A DNA stretch of 64,000 nt from Microcebus murinus (Eukaryota > Chordata > Mammalia > Primates > Cheirogaleidae). Below the pieces are notes generated by a model. The model searched no databases and was not told the origin of the DNA. It was given only the letters and a program-made list of their open reading frames with translations. Numbering within the stretch: position 1 is the first letter of the stretch; every line of letters starts with the position of its first letter. The position numbers and the translations under genes were made by a program. This document shows, in pieces, positions 46,401 through 60,267 of this stretch. The DNA lies in the NCBI RefSeq assembly GCF_040939455.1, contig NC_134106.1, positions 75,151,001-75,215,000 of the forward strand, read 5' to 3'.

Positions 46401-49400
46401 CCCGCCTCTCGGGGCTCCCGCCAAGCTGGCACACCCACCGTGGAAGCCCTGGCCGTACTGCCAGGGGGGTACTGCTAGGACCAGAGCAGGACTGTGACCA
46501 CCAGAGCACTCAGCACAGTACTGGGAACCTGCCAGGACCAACAACCACACGAAGGGATCCCCTTCTGCAGATGGGTGGTGGGAGTAGACGTGGATGCACC
46601 AGGTGGGAGTGGAAAAGAAACTGGATTCGGAGGGCAGAGAGATAGTGTAAATTCAGGAGAGAGGGTCAACCACTCGCTGCAAGGCAGTCATGGGGTCCAC
46701 TAGGGCGTCTGCAGCCTCTTCTCTCACCAACACTGTCCTCCAAGGTCTGGTCTTGGGCTCGGCAATGTGAACACACCCCAACGACAGAGTTCATTGCTAG
46801 TGAAGACGCGACCATGTTTGTCACACACCGGAGTGCCAGCAGTGGGAATCTGCATGGGCTTGATCTGACCTGTTTCTGAAGCTTTTCCCTGTGGAGGCTT
46901 AACTGAAATTGTCAGAACATGAAATCAATAGGGTCTTGGCAAAGGGCTTCTATAATTGAATATATTACTTCCCAATTTCTCGTCCTTTTCCCCTTTCGTG
47001 TCAAATGAAGGGCCTGCTTTTCATTACTGAGCCTTTCAGAACAGAAAATGATTGTTGGATGATATATGCTCTTTGGTCATCTAGTGCACATTTGAACTCC
47101 ATGCTCCTGAAATCGATCTCGATAATTTCCAATAACAATGTTTGATACCTTCTCCCTCTCTTAACAGCTTCCTCATTTTGAAAGTTCCTCCTTAACTGTT
47201 CTGGTGGATGGAGGAACAGAAGGGGGAAATCAGAAGGCCTTAAATAGATTTTACAGGCACCAAAGCATGCATTTGGAGTACCGTCAGCTAGAAAGATCTT
47301 GTTTCAATAATATGATCTTCGCGTTCAGCTGAAGACTGTGTTATGGAACCTGACTGCCCTTGGTGACTGCTTAAAGCTGACATAAGGCAGAAAAATGGAC
47401 ATTTAATATGGGAAAGAAATTAGTCCTCAAGATCTTTGTTTCCTGAATCTCTGCAGCAGCTCAGCTGGGGCTGGGCCCATGCAGCAGCTGCGGGAGCTTT
47501 CCTGGGAAAGGCGCTGGGTACGGCGTGCAGAAAGCCCACCCCACAGGGGACTTGGGGTGAATCAAGTGAAGGGGGCTGGCAAGGAAGACCCTAACACCCA
47601 CTGCAATTTGGGGCTCCTGAGGGCTCTGAGTTTCCAGGTCCACTAATGGCACCCTGTGTTCCCAGCGTGGAGCCCTGGGTCCCCTTCTCCTCCCCATGGT
47701 TCCCCCTCTCAACTTGCCCCAAATCCCACTGACTGCCTCTCTGGCCTCTGCTGCCACCCCGGTTTGGGCTACAGCCTCCCTCTTCCAGCCTTAGTTACTG
47801 TGGCCTTCGAACGGGTCACCCCGTCAGCACCGACAGTGGAAAGACCTTCCTGTGACACCCCAGTGATGAGGCCACTGCCCCCTCAGGGAAGGTGGAAGGT
47901 CCACAGCCCACGCGGGAGCACAGACAGCCACCCGGGCTCACCAGCCTCTCCGGCGCATGCCAAGGGCTGCCGTCTGGCTTGATGCTCAGGTTGAAAGTGC
48001 CAGGCACTCGCTGACGTCCCCAGCCTTCCCTGGGAGGCCGGCCCCACTCCCCGCCTGGGGACGATGGGGCGTGGCTTGCTCTGCCATTTATAATTCAGAC
48101 TCTCCAGGCTCCAGTCTCACAGCCGGGCCAGCCCCAACCCACAGAACAGGCAGCCAGGGCCCCACACCCTCTCCCTGCACTCCCCCTGCCCAGTGTTCCT
48201 GCCTCCCATCCCGCCCACGCCGAGAGCTCCTTGGGGACAGAGACTGTGTCTTCGCCACCCTCACGCCCAGAGCTCACACAGCAAGTCACTGCGGAGCTGC
48301 GTTTTTCAAACAAGGACCTAGTGAGTGGAAATAAAAACGTTTACAGGTCTCTTTTTCCTTAATAGTTCATTTAAATATATATATGAAGCTTCAGCTAAGC
48401 ATTTTTGTTTATCTCACTGTCACTAAGGGGCTTATATTTTTGGCTAAGACTTTAGGAACTCTAAAACCTGCACACATTTCAGAACTTTGGGACAACTCAT
48501 GAGCTTCTGTGCTCGTGGTAGGGAGGGGATTCGAGATACTTGGAGTGAAGCAATTACCAGGGATTAAGCAGCAACAACTGAACAAGGCTGTCTTAGCTGC
48601 CTGAGGTTCTGTCGAGCGCGGAGCAAGGACAGGAGTCTGAGCAGGTCACCCAGGACTGCCCTGTGGGATTCTGGGTCAGTGAGTGGCCCTGGGCCGTGGC
48701 CAAGCCACTAAGCTGGAAGGCTGGAGTCCGCAGTGCCCTCAGAGCGGAGCCCTCGACAGGGGCAGGTTTGACTTTCTTCTCTGCACTAATGCTGTGTCCC
48801 AAGGCCACATGTCACCCGTGTGCTTGGTCCTAACTGCCTTGTCCCAGATGGGGGCCACTGCCCCAGCTTAGCTTCTGGTTGCAAAAGTTTCCCCACCCTA
48901 CCGCAGTGCTGGAGGCGGGAGGCTGGCCACCGTGAGCTTTCGCAGAACCAGCGAGGGCAGACGGTCTGACAGCTCTATCAGTTCCCTTTTCTTAGTCCTA
49001 CAATCAGGTTGCCAGCTGCGCGGCAAGACGCGGTGCTCCGAGTAGCAACTCACCATGGCAGGACCTCAACAAATGCCTGTGATAAAGCTGACCGGGGGAG
49101 CCCGCCCACTGGCCTTGTGACAGACAGGATGAAATAGGATAATGGGATCCTTCCTGTGTACCCCAGTACTGCCATCTCTAGAAGTGCCTAGACCCCGGAC
49201 TAGTCTACTCTCTGATCATGGGGAACTTCAAGAAACTAGCATAGTGTTCAGCCACTTACACTAAGTCAGAGTCACTAACAATCCGTTTACAGTAAGCTAG
49301 AAAAATGTCATTCCAACAATATGCTCTTCAATCACCATCCCAGTGTTTGGCGCACATCCCCATAGATTTGCCGTATCTGACACTGCACTCTGTCTTGTCC

Positions 49401-49869
49401 CCTTTTCCTGTCTGGCAGCTTGCCCACCTGTCCATGACCAGCCCTTCCTCATTGCCTTGCCAGGGCCCTGCTTCCTGGGGTCTGTCCTCCCCGATGAAGA
49501 GAGCACACAGACTCTCTAGGGTCTTCCGGGCCAGCCCCTCACAGCTCACCGCTGGCCAGACTTCTGTGACCCTGGCTGCTGGCTCGGACCACCCCCACTG
49601 TCTGTCACTGTGCTGCCCCGATTCCACGCTGCTGGCCAGCCTGGCCACCCTCTGCTATATTTTGGTGTGACACTGAGAAGTGCCTAGCATGAAGCCTGGC
49701 CCAGAACTGACACGTGGTGAATGTTAGCTGTTGTCATTAACCATTGCTTCGTTCCCCTACTTGGTACATGACGATTCAGCAGCCGAGGCCTCCCGTTCTG
49801 GAAGTCTAAGTTTCCAGTTTCTTACATAAAAAGATAAAGTGCCTAACTGCCGTAAGGCACTGCTCAAGT
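46401..49869. other. GC-rich single-copy-like DNA, no gene established
   Basis: ORFs at 47461-48334 and 49297-49670 overlap on both strands and show no domain. L2-like tails may lie near 48220-48300 and 49675-49735. The part at 46900-47440 is AT-richer and contains an exon-like segment listed separately. Confidence 0.4.
47168..47332 (+). other. Terminal-exon-like segment, low confidence
   Basis: A strong acceptor (cttctccctctcttaacag) is followed by a 54-codon frame without ATG that ends in TGA at 47330-47332. It begins LPHFESSSLTVLVDGG and includes FYRHQSMHLEYRQL. No canonical AATAAA follows closely, and no family is recognised. A chance acceptor before a moderately long open frame is the main alternative. 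Confidence 0.2.
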
Positions 49870-50273
49870 TATATCTTTAAATGTTTCCATTGAAGTATAA
49901 AACATATACAGTCAGATGTGTAGCATGTATCAATCTTAAGTTTACAGCCCAAAGATTTTTTACATATACATGTACACCCATGGAACCACCCAGATGAAAA
50001 TATAGAGCATTTCCCACACCCCTTTATGCCCCCCCAGCAGCACCACCTCTGCCATTCTGACAGTGATCACCATGTTACCATCAGCTAGCCTTGCCCCTCC
50101 TTGGATGTCATATAAATGGAATTATATAGTATTAACCCTTTTATGTCAGGTTTCTTTCACTAAGCATGTCTGTATATTTACAATCATTCACATATGTTGT
50201 TGCATGTAGTGGTAATTTATTCCTTTTCATTGTTGAGTAGTATTCCATTATGTGAAATATATTACAATTTGTT

Positions 50274-50717
<444 letters not shown>

Positions 50718-52660
50718 TTGATGAACATTTGGTTCACAGCTCCTGGTTTTTGGTTATTATTATATGAATAAAGCTGCTATGAACATTCCTGTACAAGTCT
50801 TATTGTGAGCATATATTCTCATTTCTCTTGGCCAAATATCTAGGGAGGGAATTGCTGGGTCATACCTTTAACCTTATCAGAAACTGCCCAACTGTTTTCT
50901 AGAGTGGTCATTGCCATTTCGGACTGCCAACAGCAATTGGAAGAGTTTCAGTTGTTCTGTGTCATTGCCAGAACTGAATGCTGTCAATCATTTTAGGTTA
51001 CCCAGTTTAGTGGGTGTGGTATTTCACAGTGGTATTTCACTGTGGTTTTAATTTCTATTTCCCTGATGACTAATAATATTAAGCAAAGTTTCATGTGCTC
51101 ATTAGCCATTTTTTAAATCTTCTTTTATGAAATGTATTTTCAAGTCTTTTGAACAATTTTTCATGGATTGTGTCTTTTCATATTATATTGTAGGAGTTTC
51201 TTTATACATTCTGGATGGATATGTTTTGTCAGATATGTGTATTTCAAATAATTTCCCCAACGTTATAGTTTGCCTTTGTATGTCCTAAAGGGTGTCTTTT
51301 AGCAAACAAAAAGTTTCACTTTTGGAAAAATTCCAATTTATCAATATTTAATTTAATGATTAGTACTTTTTGTGTCTCTCTAAGAAATCTTCCCAAAGAT
51401 ATTCACCTATGTTTTCTTCTGAGAATTTTAAAGTTTTCCCTTTTACATGAGCGTACAATCAGTTTCAAATTAACTGCTATGTATTATGTGGGAAACAGGT
51501 CACAGCTCTTTTTTTTTTTTTATTCAGTTATCTGGCTGTTTCCTGCACTATTGAAAAATGATCCTTTAATCATTGAATTTCCTTCGTACCTTTGTCAAAA
51601 ATCAAGTGAACATATGTGTGGGTTGATGTCTGGACTCTTTAGCGTTCCATTGATCTATCTGTGCATTCTTATGCCAACACCACATGTCTGTACCATTGAA
51701 GCATTAGCACAAGCTCTGAAATCAGGTAGCACAAGCCCTCCACATTTCTTCAACATTTTTCAAAGTGGTTTGGACTATTTTAGGCCATCCTCATTTCCAT
51801 ACCAATTGTCAAATCAGCTTGTGAGTTTCTACAAACACTCCTGCTGAGATTTTGACAGAGACGGTGCTGAATGTGCAGACCAATTTGAACACACAGCCAT
51901 ATTGCATCTTCCCATACACACAACATACTCTCCAGTTATTTAGACCTTTTGCTATACCCCACAAAATTTGGTATGGTGTTTTCACTATCATTCAGCTTAA
52001 AATATTTTCCATTTTCCCTTGTGATTCCCTCTTTAATTTGCAGGTTATTTAGAAATGTGCTTCTTAATATCCACATATTTGGGAGATTATTGCAGATATG
52101 TTTTTGTTATTTACTTATAATTTAATTCCCTTGTCAACAGAGAATATATTCTGCATTGTTTTAATCTTTAAATCTTTCAAAAATCTCTCTGGTTTAATTC
52201 AAATGATTTCACAGACACGTTTTTCAGTTGTGCCCAGTGTGTTGTTAATCCCCTCTAATTAATTTTTTTTTAGTAATAGCATTGTATTTCTCAGTTCTAG
52301 AATTCCTATTTGATTTTTTTTTTTACAGTTTCCAAAAATCTTCTGAAATTTCCTATCTCCTTATCCATTATATCCATTATATTCATATGTTCCTGACTGT
52401 TCTTTAATAAGTTCATCATATTTTTTAAAAAGCCCTTGTCCACTAATTTCAATATTTGGGTCATTTGCAAGTTCTTTTCTATTGAGTGATTTTTCTCTTG
52501 ACTAAGGATCACATATTCCTATTTTTTCACATATCTGGTAATATTGTATTAGACACTATGATACTAATTCTGTATCCTCTTCTCATCCTCTAAAGAGTGT
52601 TGAGTTTTATTCTAGCACACAGTTAAAACACTAGAAGATAAACTTGAATTTGTGGAGGCT

Positions 52661-53656
52661 TGGTTTTATGCTTGTCAGGAAGAATCTATTTTGGTTCGCC
52701 TATAGTCTCTTTTAATTTTATCTTTAGTCCTTAGGTTATCCCTTTTATTGGGCCCTTGGGCCCTTGAAGAAGTCATTAACTTTTTTGATCCTCAGGTTGC
52801 CTTTCTGTAAGTGAGTGGGTTGGACTATATGACCCCAGGGTTCCCTTCCAGCTCTCGCATGTATTTTTATCAGGAGTCGAACTTCCTCTTCCTTTCCCTT
52901 TCCTTCACTTCCCCTTCCTTCTTTCCTTTCCATTTCCTTCCATAATAGGTTTCCCTAGAAAGAGAATTTAAGAGTGCTATCTGTGAGAGAAAGATGGAAA
53001 AAGTTAGAAGTGAAGGAAAAAAGAGGAAAAAGAGAAAATGCAACTCCTAATATTAACTGTTGTCTGGGAAAGGGACCAAGGAAGACAACACGAAACAGGA
53101 ACATTTCTTACGACCAGCCACACACAACAAGGGGAGAAGTGTCACGCTAAGGCTAGGGAGCAGTGTACACATGGGACATGGGCACAATCCGTGGGGGGAG
53201 TCTTCCCACCTGTCCACCCCTGGGTCTCTCCAGAGCACCATCTCTCCCTTCCTGAGCCACCATACCGTGACATCACCTTTTCCCTCTTTCTGTAGTTTCA
53301 GGATTTTAAGCCTTATCTCTCACGGAGCAATGGGAATGATCCCTATTACAGGACTTGCAAGCACCACTCCGCAGAGAGCCAGGCTCACTTTTGCACATGG
53401 AAGCCTTTACACAGGCAGCCACCCATGCTCTGAAGATGCAGAGAGGGCTCCTCCCCCAGGTGGTCTTCCCAACCCCACCACAGGAGGAAGAAAATGCATT
53501 GAGCTTGATGGAAACTACAAATTCAGGAAATTTGGTTTCTAATCCTATTTCCCGTCTTTGATGATCTGTCTCTGGAAGAAAGCTCTTGGCGTTTCTGTGC
53601 CATGAGATTTTTAGCAAAATATCTGCCATTTAGGCCACTGTATTGGTTTTTAAAAA
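52661..53656. other. Single-copy-like DNA, no gene established
   Basis: A pyrimidine tract lies at 52880-52940, then a purine-rich stretch at 52975-53040. The latter forms a strong minus-strand acceptor-like site, but the sequence beyond it meets a stop without a donor. Overlapping ORFs at 53038-53629 lack domains. Confidence 0.4.
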
Positions 53657-53667
53657 TCTAACAAACA

Positions 53668-54014
53668 GGCCGGGCGCGGTGGCTCACGCCTGTAATCCTA
53701 GCACTCTGGGAGGCCGAGGCGGGCGGATTGCTCAAGGTCAGGAGTTCAAAACCAGCCTGAGCGAGACCTCGTCTCTACCATAAAAATAGAAAGAAATTAA
53801 TTGGCCAACTAATATATATAATATAAAAAAAAAAATCAGCCGGGCATGGTGGCTCGTTCCTGTAGTCCCAGCTACTCGGGAGGCTGAGGCAGGAGGATCG
53901 CTTGAGCCCAGGAGTTTGAGGTTGCTGTGAGCTAGGCTGACGCTACGGCACTCACTCTAGCCTAGGCAAGAAAGCGAGACTCTGTCTCAAAAAAAAAAAA
54001 AAAAAAAAAAAAAT
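53668..54014 (+). mobile_element. Full-length strepsirrhine-type Alu
   Basis: It starts 'ggccgggcgcggtggctcac', has the linker 'gaaattaattggccaactaa', the right-arm end 'gagctaggctgacgctacgg', and a long A tail. Direct repeats tctaacaaaca lie at 53657-53667 and 54015-54025. It is close to consensus with many CpGs, so it is one of the youngest insertions in the window and the main clue to the host lineage. Confidence 0.97.
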
Positions 54015-54025
54015 TCTAACAAACA

Positions 54026-56281
54026 CTGACCAGCTGCTATCACTCTCTGCTCCCCGTCCCTACCTGCAAACCAGCGCTGGATTTTCTCTCTGGGTTCAAA
54101 CAATGGCATTTCCCAGCTTCTCTCCTGATCTGCAGCCATCACCTGACCAAAGCTCTTGGAGGCCCCTGATTGATGCACATCCTGTTGGCCTTTTCCCAGG
54201 CACTTGCCATCTGTGTGCCATCCAATCACCAACACAGACAGCTTGCATTTTCCACAGATGAGAACTTAGGTGAGATTCCAATCCCTCAGTAGGTAACCTG
54301 AGCAAAGACACTGTCAGTCTAAAATTATAACAACCAGAAGAGCAGCAGCATCTGCTAGAAAACCAGCCTTTATAGAAGTACTGTGCTTTTTATCACGACT
54401 TGAAGATCTAAATTAACAGCTTTAAAGTCACACACACAAACAGAGTAGTCAGGTTGCACACTGACCACAACAATAAAAACTGTGGGCGACTGTAATTTTT
54501 CTATACAGGAAGCTCTAGAAAGTTACATTTCTAATAATCTGACTTCCAGCCTCTACCAATTCTGCATCCAAGTCTCCAATTCTGAATGAGGAAAAAATAA
54601 TTTAGGATAGTTGTTTCCAAATGAGTTTACTGCCCCTGGACTTTGAGGATAATTCATGATGTTCCTTTGCAAACCACTTCCCTTCTCGTTTAGATTCAGA
54701 CTTGCGGTGTGCTGGAGGGAAACCTGCGTCAGATTTTCAAAATCCATCTTTTCCAGGTGATTCTTCTATGTTCTGAAGTGGAGGGCATTGGCGTGAAGGA
54801 GAATATTACAGGTGATGAGAGACACAACAGGAATTAACTGCTGGAAAGCTGGAATTGTTTTATGCTCATCCTTTTACCTGCCCAATTTTTGTTATGCACA
54901 TTGGCAATAAACAGTTGTCTGTTAAACATATCGATCACTGAAAGTCTATCTTTTTCTCCATAGATTTACTCCATAGAAAGACAGAAATTCCTAACAGAAT
55001 ATTCTCAGGTGACAAGCCATTGCTTATTGGTTTATTTTTTCTTCCCACTAATGGGGAAATGATGCAGCAACTGTGATGAGCAGCCGTTTGCAACAAGATT
55101 TTGGAAAACTGGAGAGTGGAAAATCCAAGGGCTAGGCACCTCCATGACCACCAATGCACCAAGAGGAGGGCATTTGCTGGTTCCATTTTGAGTAAAACTC
55201 CAGCTATTCCAAGGAGGGGAATGCATTATCAGCTGACAGCAAAGGGTTATTCTTTCATGAAGACTCGGGGGTCTTCTTCTCAATTCTCTGACTCTGACTC
55301 TGAACTACTTAGCCCTTAGCACTAGCTCCAGGGTAAGCGACAGATGGGGTTCCAGTGTGCTGAGAAGGGTTGGCCAAGCATCTCTGATGTGAAATGTGCT
55401 TTTGAAGAAAATTAAAAGAACATTACTAAAAAGCTGAGAAGAAAAGCAGATTTCTGAAGCCCACTTGTGTTTTTTCCTCTTTTAAAGATTCCAAGCCAAA
55501 TCACAGGGTTATTTTTAGGAGATACTGGAATTCTAGATGAAATCATCCTCCCTTGGACACTGTCCAAAGACTATTGTCCAGACTCTGTTTGAGTCAGATG
55601 TTCAAGTTGCTGAACAGAATCATCTTATTTTAAGATACAGCAAACTAATGCAGGTAGACAGAAGCCAGCATGCTGCTAGCTGAACAAAAAGCTGGGCCAA
55701 AAATACAAGCTAAAATATAGAAGTCCATATTCTTTCCTCTAAGCTAGTAGGCTTTGTTTTAATTGAGCACGTATTTTATTTTGCCTTGGGCTAAAACTGG
55801 ATGTGGATTTATCCCAAGGCAGGAGTATATCTAAATAATCTTTATGGTCTTCTCATGCCTAGCCCTAGAAAACTATCTGTGTTCAATGAATATGTAATTG
55901 AATTGACCATAAAAATGGTTAAATTAATGGTAGCAACTAAAAAATTAAACTTATAATTTTTTAAAAAATGCTTTTTTACATATTCTATCTTATCCCATCC
56001 TTGCAACAAGCTTGAAGTATACCCACTCTTATCCCAAATTACAGATGTGGAAGCTGAAGCTCAGAAGTGATAAGACCTTATTATCTGATTCTAAAAACCC
56101 TTGTGTTTTTTTTCACCACACCACATGCCTAATATCTGGAAAATGCACTCGTATGTGTAAAGGTTTTCTTCTCTCAAAATTAGAAAATACATATATATAC
56201 AAAATGAACAATTTGTTCTTCCACAGAAAACAACTATAAGCAAAAAATACTTCTGATACTTTATTATTATTATTACTATTA
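54026..56281. other. Single-copy-like DNA, no gene established
   Basis: ORFs at 54553-54747 (minus) and 55101-55319 (plus) have protein-like stretches but no recognised family and no convincing splice context. A donor-like site at 54053-54054 (minus) has no acceptor. The end (56008-56080) resembles a MIR scrap in antisense. Confidence 0.4.
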
Positions 56282-56580
<299 letters not shown>

Positions 56581-56680
56581 AACTTTTGAATATTTAAAAA
56601 AGTACCAGAGAGCATCTAATATCATGCCAAAAATAAAATTAAATGTAAATATTTTACAGGGGACCTATTTTTCTAACATA

Positions 56681-56903
56681 TGTTGAGCACCCCAATTCCA
56701 AAAATCCAAGCTCTGAAATGCTCCCAAATCTGAAACTTTTTGAGTGTTGATGAGATTCTCAGAGAAATGCCCATTCTCTTTTGGATTTCATATTTTCAGA
56801 TTCAGTATACTCATAATGCAGGTATTCAAAAGTCCAAAAAAAGCTAAATTCAAAATCCAAAACACTTCTAGTCCCAAGTATTTTGGATAAGGGATACTCA
56901 ACC
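56681..56903. mobile_element. Tigger-type (TcMar) non-autonomous transposon
   Basis: Inverted termini 'tgttgagcaccccaatt' and 'aagggatactcaacc' flank a short interior with 'ccaaatctgaaactttttga' and 'aaacacttctagtcccaagt'. TA dinucleotides lie on both sides (56679-56680 and 56904-56905). The central part of the family consensus is missing. Confidence 0.8.
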
Positions 56904-57322
56904 TATATCAGTAAAATGAAAATATGAGAAGAATATGATAGACTTCTAAACCCTGAAGATAAAAAGATAGAAAGTTGGAGAAATAAAGTGCTAGGAAAAA
57001 TAAACGTTGAGAAATGTGGACCCTGATACAGTGCGGGGGATGTAGCATTTGGTTCAACATTTGTAGAGCACAATATGTCAGCATATAAAGTCTACAAACT
57101 GCACACTATAAAGAATGTTCATTATGGCATTCTCTATGATAACTGAAAAACTAGAAAATCAGGATCTTGTGTGTCCCTGTTCTTACTGACATAGAAAGAA
57201 TGCCACCCTGTATTACTGAATGGAAATATTGCTTAAATAAGATTATAATCCCTTTTTATATTTTGTTTCAAAAAAGTATGTATTAATGCCCAAACTATTG
57301 AACAGTTCTTGCTTTTGGATGC

Positions 57323-57852
57323 TGTATTAGCTATCCATTGCTGTGCAACAAAGTATCATCAAATTTAGCATCTTAAAACAAGACATCTTTTTGTGATTAA
57401 AGTCCAAGATTAGTTAAAAAATTAAAAAAAAGAAGGAAAACAAGAAATCTTTTGTTATCTTACACAGCCTCTGAGGCTGGGGATTTGGACATGTCTCATT
57501 AGGGCACTTCTGGCTCAGACTGCCTCATTGGGTTGCAGTCAAGTTGTTGCCTGTTCCAGGCCCTCTGAGGAGCCAACTGGGGCTGCAGAAAACACTTCCA
57601 AGTTCATTCACATAGCTTTTGGCAAGAAGTTCTTTGCCACACAGGCTGCTCATGACATGGCTTCCCCCAGAAAAAGAGAGAGAAAGAGAGACAGAGAGAG
57701 AGAACATGCAAGACAGGGAGAAACTAAGGCACAAGCCACAGCCTTTTATAACCCAATCTCAGAACAACCTTGATACAATGTGGGCACCATATAAGGGTGT
57801 GACCAGCAGGAGGCAGGGACCACTGAAGGCCCCTTAAAGCCTAGCCATCACA
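57323..57852 (-). repeat. LTR of the MaLR-type provirus (plus-strand left end)
   Basis: The boundary runs from 'tgtattagctatcc' to about 'cctagccatcaca'. It contains an AG-rich stretch (57666-57705) that gives a false ORF at 57528-57773. Confidence 0.6.
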
Positions 57853-58828
57853 GCCCATCTTATGCCCCCAGTGAGTCACATTCCTCTAAAAACATACTCA
57901 CACCTTCTGGAGGCCTACAAACGTTTTATACCGTTATAGCTTCAGCTCAAAATCTGGAGTCTTGTTGGCTACATTTAGTCTAGGTGCAGCTGAGACTCCG
58001 TAGGCGTTGTTCTGTAAGTACAGTTCCTTTCAATTTGAAGGCTGTTAAGTAAGGACACAAGTTATCTGTCCCACACACAGCCAACTTACAATGGTGGGAC
58101 AGGAGAGGATAACTGCTATATATATTCTTGATCAAAAAAACGAAAATAGGAAAATAGGAGGAACATGGGTGTCAGTGGTCCATATGAATCCTGAAGTCCA
58201 GCTGGGCCAGTGTCTGACATTCCTTGATTAGGACTCAGTCTACTCATGCCCAAGCAGTTTTATTCTCCATGGCTCTTGGCTCCACTCTCTGGGTTCTTGG
58301 TTCTTCCCTCTGAGGCATCCTTACTTTTTCATGAAAGGTAGCACATGTTTGTAGCTGGGTGGTTTTCTCAGCTTGCTTCCTGACTGTAGAAGCTTGGTGG
58401 CTCTATTCATTTTGTGTTGTCTCTGTACCTTTCTGCACAAGCTGAAAGATGTTTGGCTGGTATAATTCTCTTAAAAACTTTGTGCATCTCCTGTGAATCT
58501 TATCGGGGATTCGCTCCATTCGACAAAAGCTACACCCACAAATCTCATTGACATAGGCCCATGGGGTGCAGAGAAGGCTGAAGGACAATGCCTTCAAGCT
58601 TCCTAGAAGCTCTATAGTTTGATTTGGAGTCTGTGATACATTCCCTTAATCTCTTCAGAAGGTCTTTTGCATGACTAAAGACTCACCTTTGCTCTTTCTC
58701 AATTCTTAAAGGATTTTACAGTCACCCCTTGGGCTTTATGCTTAGAGTATGCATTTCCAAGAATATCTTGAATTACATCTTTGCTTCGAAGCCATTTCTT
58801 AATATTTTTTAATTTTAGCATTGTTTGC

Positions 58829-59271
58829 TGCTATGGGTTATATTGTGTCTGCCAAAAGGAAATGTTGAAATACTAACCTCTAGTACTTGTGCATGTGACT
58901 TTACTTGGAAATAGGGTCTTTGCAGATGTAATCAAGTTAAGATAAGGTAATTAGGGCAGACACTGATCCCACACGACTGGTGCCCTTATAAGAAGAGAAG
59001 ACAGAGACACACACGGAAACATCACATACATGCCATGTGATGACACGGGCAGAGAAAGCCACAAGCCCAGGAATGACAAGGATCGCCAGCAATCACCAGA
59101 CTCTAGGAAGAGGCAAGGAACGATTCTACCAGAGTCTCAAAGGAAACATGGCCCCGCTGCCACCATGGTTTCAGACTTCTACCCTCCTGAACTGTGAGGG
59201 AATACATTTCTGTTGTTTTCAGCCACTTTGTTTGTGGTGCTATGCCACAGCAGTCCTAGGAAACTAACACA
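58829..59271 (+). mobile_element. MLT1 LTR, sense, nested in the MaLR-type provirus
   Basis: It starts 'tgctatgggttatattgtgt', contains 'gggtctttgcagatgtaatc', 'gactggtgcccttataagaa' and 'ctcctgaactgtgagggaat', and ends 'aggaaactaacaca'. The surrounding internal sequence continues on both sides. Confidence 0.8.
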
Positions 59272-59726
59272 TGTACCCCACGGAGAGCTCGGCAATCTTC
59301 AAAACCACATCAAGTCCAAGTCCCTTAATGGTAAACACCCTTCCCTTTAGGCTTTCTCTCTCTTCTCCACGGTACTATAAGCCGCAGTGAGAACACAGGC
59401 AGTGTTCCCAGCACTGAGGTTGGAAATCTCCTTAGCTAGATCGCTTAGTTGATTGGGTACATTTTCTACTTTCTGCGGGTAACAGTGTGTTACTACAGTT
59501 TTGCTCTACATAACAAGGCTCCTTTTCCTCCCATTTCCAAAAATATTCACCTCACTTTCCTGCAAGTCCTCACCCATAGTTCTATCAAAGACCATAAGAC
59601 TTCTAGTAACAATTTCTTTAAGGAATTTTGGGTTTCCACTAAATACTCTTCTCCAAGCTCATTGCCCACTTCCAAGTCTTGGATTGTTCTTGCATCAGCA
59701 GCCATCTTTCAGGTACCTAAATCCAT

Positions 59727-60178
59727 ATTAGTTATCTGTTGCTGTGTAACAAATCGCCCCCAAATTTAGCCAATTAAAATAACAAGCATTCGTTATTCAC
59801 ACAGTTTCTGAAGCCCAGGAATCCAGAAGCTGCTTAGCGGGGTGGTGCTGGCTCCAGGTTCCCAGGTTGCAGCCAGCTGTCAACCGCCCCAGTGTGTTGC
59901 CATTTCTGAAGCTTTGGCTGTGGCTGCAGGATGCACTTCCAAGATTACTTGTGTGGTTGGGGACAGGAAGCTTCAGTTCCTTGCCACATAGACCTCTCTA
60001 TAGCGCACATTTATGACATCGTTTTGCTCAGAGTCAGTAATGAGAGACAGAACGCAAGCAACAGAGTAACCAAGATGGAAACTGCCATGTTTTCCCTGGG
60101 ACAGTGTGGGACAGAACTACCCAAGCACATGACTATCAGGAGGTGGGATTTGGGGGACCATATTAGAAGCTGAATACT
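59727..60178 (-). repeat. LTR of the MaLR-type provirus (plus-strand right end)
   Basis: It runs from 'catattagttatctgttgct' to about 'gaagctgaatacta'. The ORF at 59931-60173 is part of it. Confidence 0.6.
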
Positions 60179-60267
60179 ATAGATAATCTGTCTCTTGGCA
60201 CATACACGTCCATCATTTTGGCTTTGTTTGGTGCTTTTAATTCTATTTTATAAGATTAATATTGCCA

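Larger units (their letters stand above)
57323..60178 (-). mobile_element. MaLR-type provirus, antisense: LTR-internal-LTR
   Basis: Two related LTR-like ends share an order of motifs: 'tattagctatccattgctgtg' / 'tattagttatctgttgctgtg', 'gggttgcagtcaag' / 'ggttgcagccagc', 'cacttccaag', 'gttctttgccaca' / 'ttccttgccaca', and a 'cagcaggaggcaggga' / 'tatcaggaggtgggat' end. They lie at about 57323-57852 and 59727-60178. Between them is sequence like MaLR internal DNA in antisense ('catcacagcccatcttatgc', 'gtttgatttggagtctgtga', 'acacaggcagtgttcccagc'). A second MLT1 LTR is inserted at 58829-59271. No open retroviral frame is present. I do not name the subfamily. Confidence 0.65.

Noticed and set aside
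52960..53040. Strong minus-strand acceptor (pyrimidine tract before ctcacag)
   Set aside because: The following sequence runs into simple purine repeats and a stop without a donor.
54054..54235. Minus-strand segment ending in a donor (CAG, gtaggg) with frame ...EPREKIQRWFA, phase-compatible with the 21733 exon
   Set aside because: No acceptor with a pyrimidine tract exists at any in-frame AG upstream, so it cannot be defended as an exon.
55101..55319. Plus ORF ending SSSQFSDSDSELLSP, resembling a protein C-terminus
   Set aside because: No homologue recognised, no splice acceptor, and an 83-codon minus ORF covers the same bases.
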